Source: Musa acuminata AAA Group
Taxonomy: Eukaryota; Streptophyta; Magnoliopsida; Zingiberales; Musaceae
Reading direction: 5' to 3'
Length of the DNA: 64,000 nucleotides
Assembly (NCBI RefSeq): GCF_036884655.1
Contig: NC_088340.1
Coordinates: forward strand, 27,995,501 to 28,059,500
The translations under genes and the position numbers were made by a program. Each line of letters opens with the position of its first letter. The stretch's first letter is position 1. Of this stretch, positions 33,356 through 45,502 are shown piece after piece. Below the pieces are notes generated by a model. The model was given only the letters and a program-made list of their open reading frames with translations, was not told the origin of the DNA and made no database searches.

Positions 33356-34650
33356 AGGTTGTTCATGCGAATGATTGGTTTTGAACTGCGTGTGTTGTGT
33401 TTAGGAAGAATTTTGATGTTAAAATCGTTGACGCAAAAACTAGGAAGGGCAGCAAAAGTTGCTGCCCTCGATTTGCGTGCGCGTAACGCAGCCGATGGTA
33501 GGCAGCACAGGGGCTGTGTCTACAGCAGCCGGCCGGCGGCCTGCTTGTAGCAGGCTTGCGTCCGGCGGGGTTGGCAGCCCGCGGGCAGAGGCGCTTGCGG
33601 CCGCTTCTCCCGCGGGGTGAGGCGCTGTAGGGCAGCGGTGCTTGCCGCTGCTGCTCCCGCGGGCGAAACCCCCCACAACAGGGGCGGCCGCCCGGCGGGA
33701 CAACACCGCTTGTGGGCGTTGCCCCACCGGCAGAACCGCCCGCAGGGGGTGCCCACCTGCAGCGATAGCGCCGCCAGCGGGCGTGCCGCCTGCAGGCGAG
33801 GGCAGCGCCCTCGTCCCGCCACACAGGCCGCCGCCAGTAGGGTGGCGGCGGCGGTAGCAGTAAGAGGGAATTAGGGTTTTAGGCAAAAGGATAGTTTTGC
33901 CCTTGTGAATTTGAGAAATTCCAATTTTTATCTTTTATCCAAATTATGAAAATACCCTTAGGAATGAGAAATTCCCTAAATGTCCCTGATTTCAAAAAAT
34001 ATTAATTAATTAAAAGGTTTAGTTGATTATTATTTTTATTATTATCTAGTAGTCCTACATGATGATGATTATTTATACATGTGATGTATGATGTGTGGAC
34101 GGATGATCATGGACCATGTGATGTGTATACTTGTGATTATTATTATTGAGGTCTGCGAGCCTCCATTATATTTCTCGTTTATTGTCGAGCCTGCGTGCCT
34201 ATGATTAAGTTGTAATCACATGAGGAGGCGCAGCGGGAGCGTGGATGCGATAGCGGGACTCACGAGACGGACGATCGCGATGCATCAAGATGCATCAAAA
34301 TGTCGACGGAACCGACGAGGACGAGATGGACGATCACAGGGCATGGAGATGCACCGTTGCACACATAGATCTTGATGTGAGTGATTACGCCTACTGGCAC
34401 GGGCCTAATCATATTAGGTTGTGGTCCATGATCATCTGGTGTGATTGCTTATACACATACTAGATATGTATATATATTTGCACGCGATGTAGATATATAT
34501 TAAATATATATATGTGTGACATGTCATATTAGGAGACCAAATCATAGAAATATCTTTCGATAATATTAAGTCGATAAACGTAAGGCAATTAGATTGACCC
34601 ACGTGGCCTTCCATCGTTATAAGTAGGAATCGATTCCCGGTATATGTTGA

Positions 34651-34950
34651 GTTGGTTGAGTCCCTCGAGACTCACCTATATTGTGATTCGCTATCTTGCT
34701 TATGACATAGAGATGTCATCGGTGACCTGAGGGCATGGTATGCTTGGTCGAGTCCCTCGAGGGTATATCATCAAATTAGACTCATCTTGTAACGTAGGTG
34801 TTGACTTAACCGAGCATCATGGTTGGTCGAGTCCCTCGAGGCCATAGTGATTCGGAGGCCGAACAGGATGGGAATCACAAGGAGTTGTGATCGGCAAGAG
34901 TTGCCTACCTTTTAGGCTTAGTGTGATTGGTCGAGTCCCTCGAGGTTACA
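34651..34950 (+). repeat. Four spaced hairpin modules 'GGTYGAGTCCCTCGAG' in the A1 leader
   Basis: Copies at about 34656, 34744, 34824 and 34927 (80-103 bp apart). At least three are flanked by inverted arms, for example CTTAGTGTGA before and TTACACTAAG after the copy at 34927. Confidence 0.75.
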
Positions 34951-35140
34951 CTAAGACGCTGATTGGATCCTGATCCCCACTAGAAGTCTGTCGGAGACTT
35001 CCGTTTCACATGTTGAGGGTGTCGTGTGACTCGTTAGTAAAATAGTGGGAGCATATTAAGATAGAAGTCCATATCTTGATAGTTTATTTCTTACAAAATC
35101 TGCATGTTATTCATTTCTGCTGCATCTTTATTTTTAGAAA

Positions 35141-35660
35141 ATGTCGCTTTCAAATCCCTTACGTGGCATACTTGATGTCAACCGCCTCACTGGTCCAAAT
35201 TATATGGATTGGCTCCGTAACTTGAGAATTATTCTCACAGCGGAGAAAATTGTGTACGTCCTTGATACAGTGATGCCTACACCCGAAGAAGGAGCAAGCG
35301 AGGATGAGATCGCTCACTACGTGAAGTACATTGATGACTCCACTCTTGCTCAGTGCTATATGTTGGGCTCTATGACTCCTGAGTTACAGAGACAACATGA
35401 AAAGATGGATGCCAGATCCATTCTCCTATATGTCCGCAAATTGTTTGAGGAACAGGGAAGGACTCAGCGATATGAGATATCCAAGAGCCTCTTCCGCGCT
35501 AGGATGACTGAGGGGACACCGGTTCAGAACCATGTCCTAGGATGACTGAGGGGACACCGGTTCAGAACCACTGTGGTAAAGATGGGCACTGGAAGAGAAA
35601 CTGCAAAGAGTACCTTGCAAAAAGGGCGAAATAGAAGCTTGGAGAAGCTTCAGGTACATT
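35141..35660 (+). pseudogene. A1 gag, internal deletion and 34-bp duplication
   Basis: The ATG at 35141 begins 'MSLSNPLRGILDVNRLTG' and continues with the copia Gag N-terminal region ('NYMDWLRNLRIIL', 'MLGSMTPELQRQHE', 'YEISKSLFRARM'). At 35499-35532 a 34-bp segment (ctaggatgactgagggga...) is repeated at 35537-35570. Immediately after the repeat the sequence jumps to a zinc knuckle tail 'CGKDGHWKRNCKEY' in another frame. The middle and C-terminal core of Gag is therefore missing. A stop follows 'KRAK'. It is non-functional. Confidence 0.85.
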
Positions 35661-38485
35661 CATGATCAATATCCAATTGTCAGATTTTTGTGATAGTGCA
35701 TTGGTATTGGATACCAGTATTGCTTATCACATCTACAATTTATTGTAAATTCTAGCAAAGCTAAGGGGAGATTGACGAGAGGAATATTGCATAAAGGTTT
35801 ATTTATGCAAGACACTACACATATCATGAATGTAAGTGTCTAAGGGGAAACGAGATGAGATGAACAGTGCATAACTGTGGCATTGTAGGCTAGGTCACAT
35901 CTATGAAAGAAGAATTCAAAAGTTGCTAAATGATAGATATCTAGATCCATTCGACTATGTGTCATATGCAACTTGTGAGCCTTGCATTCGTGGAAAACTG
36001 ACCAACTCTCCATTTAGTGGAACTCGAGAGAGAGCCACTGAGTTGTTGGAACTCATACATAGTGATGTATGTGGACCCATGTCAACTCATGCCATTGGAG
36101 GTTACTCCTATTTCATTACATTTACTGATGATTTCTCAAGGTATGGATATGTGTACTTAATGAAGTACAAGTCCGAGGCCTTTGAGAAATTCAGAGAGTA
36201 TAAGAATGAGGTGGAGAACCAGACTAGAAAGAGTATCAAAACTCTTCGATCAGATCGAGGAGGTGAGTACTTAAGTACAGGGTTTACTTAGTTCCTCAAG
36301 GACCATGGGATATTATCCCAATGGATACCTCCGTATACACCTCAGCTCAATGGTATCTCTGAAAGGAGAAATCGTACGTTATTAGATATGGTACGGTCCA
36401 TGATGAGTTTCGCTGACCTACCCATCTCATTCTGGGGATATGCCCTAGAAACCGTAGCTTACCTTTTGAACAGAGTTCCAACTAAGTAGGTAGTGTCTAC
36501 ACCATATGAGATATGGAAAGGGAAGAAGCCTAATCTTAAGATTGTTAAGATTTGGGGCTGCCCTGCCCATGTTAAAAGACACAACCCCGATAAGTTAGAA
36601 TCAAGGACAGAGCGATACAAATTTGTGGGATACCCCAAGGAAACTTTTGGGTATTATTTCTATCATCTCGATGACCAAAAGGTCTTTGTAGCTAAGAGAG
36701 TAGTGTTCCTTGAGAAGGAACACATTCTTGGCAGAGATAGTGGGAGAATGATAGAGTTGAGCGAGGTTGGAGAACCAAGCTCAAGCACCACTCTACAGCC
36801 CGAGTCTGTTCAGGTACCTAATACACAAGTTTCAACTTTACGCAAGTCTGATAGAGTATCCCATCCTCCTGAGAGATATGTGGGACATATTAGAGGAGAG
36901 GATGTTGAGGATATTGATTCTCAGACCTACGAGGAGGCTATTATGAGTATAGACTCCGGGAAGTGGCAAGAAGCCATGAATTCTGAGATGGATTCTATGT
37001 ACTCTAATAAGGTTTGGAACCTAGTTGATGCACCCAAAGGCATTGTACCCATCGGTTGCAAGTGGATCTTTAAGAAAAAGATCGGAGTAGATGGAAAGGT
37101 AGAGACCTATAAAGCAAGGCTAGTGGCTAAGGGGTATCATCAAAGGCAAGGTGTTGACTATGACGAAACCTTCTCACCCGTAGCAATGCTAAAATCCATC
37201 AAAATTCTATTGGCTATTGCAGCACACTATGATTATGAGATCTGGTAGATGGATGTGAAAACCACATTCCTCAATGGGAACCTCAAGGACGAGATGTATA
37301 TGATGCAACCTGAGGGATTCGTGTCCAAGAACTGCCCAGATAAGGTGTGTAGGTTGCTTAGATCCATTTATGGACTAAAGCAAGCTTCCCGAAGTTGGAA
37401 TATAAGATTTGATGGGGCAATCAGATCTTATAACTTCGTTAAGAACGAAGATGAGCCTTGTGTGTACAGAAAGGTAAGTGGAAGCGCTATCACCTTTTTG
37501 GTGTTATATGTGGATGACATCCTCATCATTGGGAACGACGTAGGAATGCTATCCACAGTAAAGGCTTGGTTATCTAGACACTTCTCCATGAAGGACTTAG
37601 GGAAAGCATCCTATATCTTGGGGATTAGAATCTATAGAGATAGATCCAAGAGGATGCTTGGCTTGTCCCAGTCCAAGTACATAGAAACCATTGTCAAAAG
37701 GTTTGGCATGAAAAATTCCAAGAGAGGTCTCATACCGATGAGACATGGGATATCGCTTTCTACGAGTATGTCCCCAAAGACTCCAGAAGAAAGGGCGAAA
37801 ATGAATATGATACCTTATGCCTTAGTAATAGGGTCTATCATATATGCCATGCTATGTACTAGGCCTGATATAGCGCATGCTCTAAGTGTCACGAGCAGGT
37901 ATCAGGCGGATCCAGGCTTGGAGCATTGGAAAGCAGTAAAGTGTATCCTTAAGTACTTGAGAAGGACTAAGGATCTTTTACTAGTATATGGAGGTAATAG
38001 CCTTAAGGTTGAAGGCTATACTGACTCAAGTTTTCAGTCTGATGTCGATGATAGCAAGTCGAATTCAGGGTATGTGTACACCTTGAATAGAGGAGCAGTG
38101 TGCTGGAAGAGTTCCAAGCAAGATACTACTGCTGACTCGACCACAGAGGCGGAGTACATTGCTGCATCAGATGTAGCAAAGGAGGGAGTCTGGGTGAAGA
38201 AGTTCATCACAGATTTGGGAGTCGTGCTGAGTAGTGAGAAGCCGACTTCCTTATATTGTGACAACTATGGGGCGATTACTCAAATAAGGGAACCCGGGTC
38301 TCATCAGAAGTGTTCTGAGGAGGTTCCAGCTTATCAAAGAGATCATAACCCGAGGAGATGTAGTAGTGGAAAGAGTTCTATCCGAAGATAACATTGCAGA
38401 TCCACTGACAAAGCCGTTGTCTCAGATTGTCTTTGAGCGTCATAGGGGTCTGATGGGGATCAGACACATAGGTGATTGGCTTTAG
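35661..38485 (+). pseudogene. A1 pol: protease remnant, integrase, RT, RNase H
   Basis: Protease remnant 'LVLDTSIAYHI' near 35705-35740, with the usual Gly after DT replaced by Ser. Then an abbreviated stretch, 'LGHIYERRIQKLL' and integrase 'CEPCIRGKL', 'IHSDVCGPM', 'RSDRGGEYL' and 'NGISERRNR' (D,D,E). RT follows with '[17 protein letters not shown]', 'MDVKTTFLNG', 'YGLKQASRSW' and 'LYVDDILIIGND', then RNase H 'YTDSSFQSDVDDSKS', 'STTEAEYIAASD' and the end 'DNIADPLTKPLSQ' to the stop at 38485. TAG stops occur at 36289, about 36487 and 37246, and there is a frameshift near 38300. It is inactive, but 37249-38300 is long and open. Confidence 0.9.
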
Positions 38486-38486
38486 G

Positions 38487-38499
38487 TCAAGTGGGAGAT
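38487..38499 (+). promoter_or_regulatory. A1 polypurine tract
   Basis: TCAAGTGGGAGAT just before the LTR start at 38500. Confidence 0.8.
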
Positions 38500-39921
38500 T
38501 GCTAGTCATAGGTGCCCAGCAAGCTAATCATGTGAGTGATGGCACGTGTGACTTGATACAGAATCTTTTTGCTTATTATATTTTGGCATATATCACTTTA
38601 TAACTATTGCATAAATGCATATATATATATTGTGATGTCCTTGGATTTATGCAATGGGAATCGGATCGTGATGAGATCACGATAATGAGATCAGTTCACC
38701 TTTAAACACATATCCTAAATAATCTCGGTCATAGGTTACTCGAGAGGGACATCGTGATAACCGGACAGACTGGTGTGCTGTATACCCGTCCATATGATGG
38801 ATGCAGCTGGTCTCATAGCTGCTCGTGTAGGGACACTAGGGATACAGTACAGGTGCTCATTGGAGAATGAGTTCACTAATTGATCCGCTTACAGAATGCT
38901 GGATGGTTGATGATGCCTTATTGTCAGACAACGATTCCATAGTCCTAGTGGTATATCTGGTCCTTAGACTTGAGACACCAAGGATGTCCTGTATGAGTGC
39001 TCCACTCTTTGATACCAGACTTATAGGTTTGGCTGTCCCAGATCTAGTACAGCTGGTCATTGGGAGTGGTAGTCAACCTTACGAGGGCTATTGAGTGTTG
39101 ATAGAGGATCATCCACTCTCGGCGTCATGAGAGGAATATCCCATGTGTTCTTGCTCAGACAAATCCCTGGCCAGGGTAATTCGGGTTGAGAGAGAAAGAG
39201 TTCTCCGGGAGAATCCGATTAGAGCGAGACTCGAGTAGAAACCGTATGGGTTTGACAGCACCATGCTCGATATACGGTCTCTAGGATATTAGATGGATGA
39301 GGGACTATAGGTACACGGTAACTGAGGACAGACAGGTCCAATGGATTGGATTCCCCTGTATCGTCTGGGGACTATGGCGTAGTGGCCTAGTACGTCCGTA
39401 GTCGATGAGTCGAGTGAATTATTACAAAGATAAAAATTTACTGAGTTAGGAGGAGTTCTGACAGGTATGACTCACGGCCAGCTCGATATTGGGCCTAGAG
39501 GGTCACACACATATGGTAGGCATTGCGATGAGTAGAGATTCGGATATGAGATATCCGACGGAGCCCTTGTCTTATTGGATGCAGATCCAATACCCACTAG
39601 GGGAGGACCCATTAGGGTTTGACAGGGGACCTCTATAAATAGGAGGGATTCAGAGCCTCATGGGCTAGAGTGGAGGCTGCTGTGTGGATCACCGCTAGAG
39701 AGGAGGACGCTTGACCTCTTTCACCCTCTCCTAAGGATCTGCAAGGAAACAGGGATATACGATCTCCCTAGGTAACACAATCTACTCTATACGCAGCTTT
39801 GAGTTTCGCGGATTTTGTTCACCAATCTTCGCACCACGACGAACATCTTTTTGGGAATCGGGGATTTTGTTTTCTTGTTCTTCCGCTACGCATGTGATGT
39901 CGCCCCCAAGATTTCCCAACA
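38500..39921 (+). repeat. A1 3' LTR, 1422 bp
   Basis: TGCTAGTCATAGG...CCCAACA, with TATAAATA at 39634-39641. It lacks about 75 bp present in the 5' LTR (after 'catgggctagag'). ATACC (39922-39926) follows. Confidence 0.9.
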
Positions 39922-39926
39922 ATACC

Positions 39927-40152
39927 CGCTCTTCTTGGCTAGATGCCCGAATCCATGGCCCGAAGCTTTCTATCGATACGTCGACCGATCCACCGGCTTG
40001 ACGTCCAATCTTCTGAAATGTTCCTCCAGCACAACATGATTTTCCTGCTTTAATTGTCTCATCCTAATCGAAGCATCCTGCGTCACTCAAAATGCAGATT
40101 AAATCATAAACACATATCAAGTGATTTCATCATCAAAATACGAGATTCAATA
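39927..40152 (-). repeat. T2 5' LTR, remaining 226 bp
   Basis: It continues the T2 LTR exactly where 31846 stops (…CAATACC/CGCTCTTCTTGG) and ends at GATTCAATA (40152), a C-to-T change of the usual AACA terminus. Confidence 0.88.
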
Positions 40153-41520
40153 ATTCTATCATTTGATCTCTTATATTTCCTTTTACCATTTATAAAATGA
40201 TGAGATTTGTTGATATTAATATCTTTCATGTCATGATTTTCATATGACACCTTTGTATTTTTGTGATGACTTGACATTTACACCATTATTTTCTTCCCTT
40301 CTTCTTTCTTGTTTACAATGACAAAAGAGGGAAAGAAAATAGCTAGTATCTCAAGAGAACCAAATGTGCTAGCTTGAATGATAAACTTAGACATGTTAGA
40401 GCTCCCAAATACATAAATTCCTCTTATACATTTTTCGGATCATGATCTTGATTTCTCAAATTTTAAACTTGATCTTTCATTTTTTATAATTGAAATAATG
40501 ATTGAAATATTGATGTAATTATGAATGTTGATTTGGTATTATGCATGCAATACTTTAACTTATGATAATGATGCATGCAATGATGAAATATTCATGATGA
40601 AAAATTGTTTTGACATTCTTTACTTGATTTTTTATCTTTGTTATTTATCCTTGTCATGATTTGAAGATTGTAGTAAATGGAAATGAATTACACTATTATA
40701 TTGTTATTCTCCTCTTTTTTGCCAATAACAAAAGGGGAGTAAGAATTGCTTGCGTGCACATCATGAAAAAAGGCAAACTTGCTAGCTTGCTCATCTCAAA
40801 AGAGAAGCAAGAATTGCTATCTTGCAAATCTCAAGAGAAGTAAGGTTTGCTAATTACACATTTCAAGAAGATGCAAAAATAGTCTATCTTGCAAATCTCA
40901 AAAGATGTAAAATTTTGCTAACTTTCATATGTGTAAAATTGCTAGCTTGAATACTCTAAAATGATATAAATTTGCTAGATTGCATGTTCTAAAATATTGT
41001 AAAATTCACTAGCTTGCATGATGTAGAACTTGCTATCTTGTATATCACCAAGAAGTGCTATCTTGCCTATCTCAAGAACCAAAGCATGCTAACTTGCACA
41101 TCTAGCAAAATTTACAAACTTGCAAAACTCAAAAGTTTTGCTAGCTTGTATGTAAAATGATATAAAATTTTGCTAGCCTATGCTTTGTCAAGGAAGCAAA
41201 AATTGCACTTCTCAAAAAAGAAGAAAGAAAATTACTTGCTTGCATTATAATACAATGATTTAAAATTATGTCTAAATATTTACGAGTTGCACTTCTCCTT
41301 TTTGTTAATGATAAAGGGGAGAAGTTATGTTAATGATCATACATGGAATGATGTATTGGATATTTTTTTTATGATGCATGCAATGATGTGATAAATTGGT
41401 TATTTCAATACTCATGTTGCATACAATGTTGAACTACTATGATTCTAAAGTTTCTATCAATATGGCATATTGATAGGGGGAGTTTGTTTAAACTCCGTCA
41501 TCAATTGGTTGTCATTATAA
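40153..41520 (+). other. T3 interior, non-coding
   Basis: No supported frame. It holds the GCTAGC-type array (40330-41260), three PPT-like hairpins (about 40310, 40704, 41287) and the palindrome TATCAATATGGCATATTGATA at about 41457. Confidence 0.7.
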
Positions 41521-41534
41521 AAAAAAGGGGAGAT
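41521..41534 (+). promoter_or_regulatory. T3 polypurine tract
   Basis: AAAAAAGGGGAGAT ending at the LTR start. Confidence 0.85.
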
Positions 41535-43314
41535 TGTTGAATCTCGGATTTTGATGATGAAACAAATTGATAGTGTTTATCTAATGTGTATTTGAGTGAC
41601 GCAGGACTAGCTTCGATCAGAAGAGACAAATCGATTAAAGTAGGAGGAATCAGATGTTGGGCTAGAGTAAACATGTCAGAAGATTAGACGTCGAGCCAAA
41701 GGATCGGTCGACATGTTGGCAGAAGGCTTCGGTCCATGAATTCAGGCATCGGGCCAAGAAGATCAGACATTGCGCCAAGGAGATTAGATGTTGCGAGAAG
41801 ATACCATTCTGATTGGACAATACGCTGAAGGAGAGGACGATGCACCGAAAGATCGAATGAAGTGCCAGAATAACTAATGGTTTGCCGAATAATAAAGGAT
41901 TTTCTTGTAATCGATTATGTCTAGATCGAGTTAGTTTAGAGTCTAATTGAGTCAGTTTAGAATGTAATTAAGCCAACTCAATTAAGGGCCAATTGAGTCC
42001 AAAATTAGGCTGGGTTGGGCCAAGTGGAAGGCCCAAACAATGACCCAATATGTGGCACCATCGTGGCACAATCTCCAAGACAGTGTCAAGCAATGGTATC
42101 GCTAGTTGGGAGTTCATCGGAAGCTCATTGGAAGATCGATGAGAGTTCGTCGGGAGTTCATCAGAAGCTCATTGGAAGATCACCAAGAGCTCATCGGAAG
42201 ATTGTCGAGAGTTCGTCTGAAGATCGCCGAGTGTTTGTTGGGAGTTCGTCGGAAGCTCATTGGAAGATCACCAAGAGCTTGTCAGAAGATCACCGAGAGT
42301 TCGTCGAAAGATCATCAAGAGTTCGTTGGGAGTTCGCTAGAAGCTCACCGGAAGACTCGCCAAGAAGTTCGCCGAGAGAAAAATCGACATACCAGACTAA
42401 TTTCTTGTCTTAATCGTAGTTAGAACATTAGTTGAGTTAGGATCGGGAGATAATCCCACTAACTCAGTTAGGGGCTAACTAGGCCCTTAATAGGGCTGAA
42501 TTGGGCCGGATTGAATAGCCCATTCAGCACCTAAAATCACGGCCGACGGTGGCACCGCTTGGGACTCAGTCTCCCAAGTGTTCTGGGTGGTGGTACTGTC
42601 CAAACTAGGCAGTAGTACCACCCTTGTTAGGTAGTGGTATTGCCAGAGCTCGGTCTCCGAGCTCTATCAGGAGGTTGCATCGCCGAGTGTCAGTCTGCAG
42701 GTTGTAGTATCGCCTAATAATGGCGATGGTACCACCAGTACCCTGAAATCCGGGGACATGATACTTTTTTGCTCCAATTCTGAAGCCATTAGGGCCTATA
42801 AATACCTCACCCTTTTCTACATGAAAGGGCACGAAAGTGTTAACATAATCTTGAATTCTTGGGGTGTTAAAGTATTGTAAAAGTAAGAAGAGTCCTCCCC
42901 TCTCTCTCTTAACTTTGTAACCATCCAAGAAAGACGAGTGAGGCTTATAAGGGTTATCTCCTAAACTCGGTAAAAAAAGAAAGAACTATAAAAGGTGGTT
43001 GGTCTTCGCCTATTAAAGGAGGACCATTAGTAGATGCTAGTGACCTCGACGGAGGAGGAATCGGAAGTGGATGTAGGTCACAACGACCGAACCACTATAA
43101 ATTTCGGTATGTTCTTTCCTTACTACAAATTCTCTTTACTACATTCAACTTTATTACATTGCAAACTGCCCAATCTTTTATTCTCTACTTATTCAAAGTG
43201 AAACAAATGATTTGAGTCGAAACTGATTTCTATCGTACGAAGTTTTTCAAATCGACATAATTTTTTCACTACACTAATTGACCCCCCCCCTCTTAACTGC
43301 TCTTGATCCTAACA
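41535..43314 (+). repeat. T3 3' LTR, 1780 bp
   Basis: TGTTGAATCTCGG...CCTAACA. It has an expanded 'gttcgtcgggagttcatcagaagctcattggaagatc'-type tandem region at 42105-42350, a minisatellite (42540-42740), TATAAATA at 42797-42804 and the oligo-C end. It is more diverged than T1 or T5. It is followed by TAGAT, whose partner should lie off-window. Confidence 0.85.
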
Positions 43315-43321
43315 TAGATTA

Positions 43322-43663
43322 ATGTATGCACATAACATAGTTATTCCATTTGATGAAGAAACTTTAAAACTAGATCGATTTAATGTCATCAATAGAAACC
43401 TATTAAAAAGGTTAAGATTCATAGTAAGAAATGAAATTTGGACTAGATTACCTAGGAGGACTGAACCTCTCCCACCCGAACTAAAACGAGAAACACCTAT
43501 CTATAGGGAAAGTCATTCTCCTACTAGTCCCCTTGAAGCAGCACCTCCAGTAGAGCAAGCGCCCTTCTCATCTACCGATCCAATAATGACTCGATTGGAT
43601 CGAATTGAACTACATCAAGATCAAATTGAACTACATCAAGATCAAATCTTAATTGAGACGTAG
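43322..43663 (+). CDS. D1 unknown ORF between pol and 3' LTR (fragment)
   Basis: 113 codons from the ATG at 43322 ('MYAHNIVIPFDEETLKLDRF') to a TAG at 43663. The frame is open upstream to the T3 junction at 43315, so this is probably the C-terminal piece of a longer protein. Features: a basic patch 'RNLLKRLRFIVRNEIW', the Pro-rich 'RRTEPLPPELKRETP', and a short internal duplication in which 'IELHQDQ' occurs twice near the end. There are no membrane segments. The position, between pol and a 3' LTR in a SIRE-like element, is where the so-called env-like ORFs of this lineage lie. That is an inference from place only; I do not recognise the sequence. Confidence 0.45.
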   Translation: MYAHNIVIPFDEETLKLDRFNVINRNLLKRLRFIVRNEIWTRLPRRTEPLPPELKRETPIYRESHSPTSPLEAAPPVEQAPFSSTDPIMTRLDRIELHQDQIELHQDQILIET

Positions 43664-45488
43664 CAAATTCGTCGACTACTGAATACTTTATTTAGGTATT
43701 TTGATTCACCACTACCTAAATAGGTTATGTATTTGCTTTTGCTGATAAAAGGGAGTAGAGAACTAAAAAGTACCAGGTTGAGTTGTACTATTTGATATGC
43801 TATACTTCTTACATTCTATAACATACTCTTTGATGTCATGTGCTTTCAATATTATGATGTGCTTCTTGATGATGGTTTAATGCTTATGTCACACTAAGAA
43901 TTAGACTTGATAAATCTTTTGAATGCAAAAATTTCTTGATACATTCTTCGAATTTCTCAGTTTTCATTTTAAATCAAGAACATTTTTCTTTCTCAAAAGA
44001 AAAGATTCGACTTTTGGTATTTACAACTTGATATATTATTTCTCATATGATGATTATTTACAAAGTTAGGAATGTTAAATTGTCTGAATGTATGAGTTTG
44101 TTGTATATCTTTTTTGGACTTTCTCAAATTTTTAAAGCTTTTATGAAATCCAAAATATCAATTTACTTGGTATCAAATTTATTTCATACCCTTGCTCCAT
44201 CACTTAATGATTTTTTATACACTTAGTCCCTTCACTCATGGAATTCGTTGACAAATACATCTCTTACTGATTTCACTCTTATGAATTTTTAATAAGAAAC
44301 AGATTTAATTTATGAAGTTTTATTTGTGGATTGTTTATCCTTCATATGGTGCTCCTTTCCCATGAATTCTTCCTTACTCTTCTCACGAAAGAAGAATTTT
44401 ATGAATTTTTAATATGTGATGATCACTTGCAAGAATGAGGATTTGATTTCATATAGATATCTTGATCCTTTTCATGAATCCCTTCTCCTTGTTGAAGTAA
44501 AAGCTTGATTCAATGAAACTTATTTATTTTCATTTGACTTTGTTCAAATTGTTTTATGAATTTGGTTCTTGATGAATTCCTTACTTACCATTCTTCCTCT
44601 TCTTCTTATTTTTATAACAAAGGAAGAAAGAAACTTATACATCTTAAGAAGAACCAAAAAGCTTTTGCGCATCCAAAGTAAAAATATTAGCTTATCCATA
44701 AGTAATTATCATGCAAAGTTTTTGCTTGACTTCTCATTTTTGCTAACTTGGATAAATTGGTGTTGAACTTGAATATATATATTTTTTAAACACTTGCCTT
44801 ATTGAATGATTTCCTTTTTTTATGACAAAGGGGGAGAAATATGGCAAATTGATGACAATGTGAAAAACAAATTGTATCGTAAATGCTTGATTGTATTGCG
44901 AATGCTTGAAATATGACTAGTTTTGTCAAATACATGAAAAATATCAAAATGTTTGATTGATTTCTATCGTAAATGCTTGAATGTATTGTGAATACTAGTT
45001 TTGTCAAATATATGAAAAATATCAAAATATTTGATTGATTTCTATGCTATGGATACTTGAAATTGTCTATTCTTAAAATCATGCTTGATTTTATGATAAA
45101 TGTCTATCATTATGATGAGGTATCGAATTTATTATGCTATTTACAATTGATATCATGCCTTGGAATGATGAATTGTCATATTTTATAGTGAATTGTCATA
45201 TTGCTAAATTTCATATTCGAAAATGATGATTGTCTATCATCATTGGACTTAAAAATAGATGTCATTCCTTGACATTATTTTTATTGATAAATATGTGGTA
45301 TCGTATGTTGAATTGGTTAATCATGATAAGTATCATGATATGCATGTTGATAAGTTTAAATGAATATAACTTATTGGTTTGATGCTTGAATTCAAAGGCC
45401 TTGAATTCAAGAGTGTCCTTTCTCAAGTATGGCATATATAGATAGGGGGAGTTAAGGTTAACTCCGTCATCAATTGATTGTCATCATC
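43664..45488 (+). other. D1 3' non-coding region
   Basis: AT-rich, no frame. It contains a duplicated phrase 'ttttgtcaaatacatgaaaaatatcaaaat' (about 44920-44955 and 45000-45030), a PPT-like hairpin at about 44807-44840 and palindromes before the PPT. Confidence 0.65.
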
Positions 45489-45502
45489 AAAAAAGGGGAG
45501 AT
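45489..45502 (+). promoter_or_regulatory. D1 polypurine tract
   Basis: AAAAAAGGGGAGAT just before TGTTGAATCTCGG. Confidence 0.85.

Larger units (their letters stand above)
33342..35140 (+). other. A1 leader: GC-rich island plus hairpin repeats, no gene
   Basis: 1.8 kb between PBS and gag. 33470-33870 is strongly GC-rich, with 'ccgcccgcaggg' and 'gcggccgc'-like words. It is open in several frames only because of its composition; none has a recognisable domain. From 33900 it turns AT-rich. 34650-34950 has four modules around TTGGTCGAGTCCCTCGAGG. Confidence 0.65.
31847..39921 (+). mobile_element. A1: Angela/Tork-like copia retrotransposon, complete ends
   Basis: 5' LTR 31847-33341, PBS, a long leader, truncated gag, pol, PPT and 3' LTR 38500-39921, flanked by ATACC on both sides. 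It sits in the T2 5' LTR. The domain order (integrase before RT) makes it copia. The RT with 'LYVDDILIIGND' and 'MLCTRPDIAHALSVTSRYQ', together with the 1.4-1.5 kb LTR, fits the Angela/Tork group. Gag has an internal deletion and pol has stops, so it is defective. Confidence 0.92.
40153..43314 (+). mobile_element. T3 (3' half): interior, PPT and 3' LTR
   Basis: AT-rich interior that continues the T3 part now at 13987-15875. The junction phrases 'aatcaagatattat' and 'ctatcatttgatctc' join into a stretch resembling 11420-11450 of T2. PPT at 41521-41534, LTR at 41535-43314. It lies inside D1: D1 sequence starts at 43315. Confidence 0.8.

Noticed and set aside
33440..33886. Long open frames on both strands in the GC-rich A1 leader
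   Set aside because: They overlap in several frames, have no domain and are explained by few stop codons in GC-rich repeats.
42015..42423. 132-aa and 105-aa frames in the T3 LTR with Ser/Arg/His repeats
   Set aside because: They are translations of a tandem DNA repeat (gttcgtcggaagctcattgg type), open in more than one frame.
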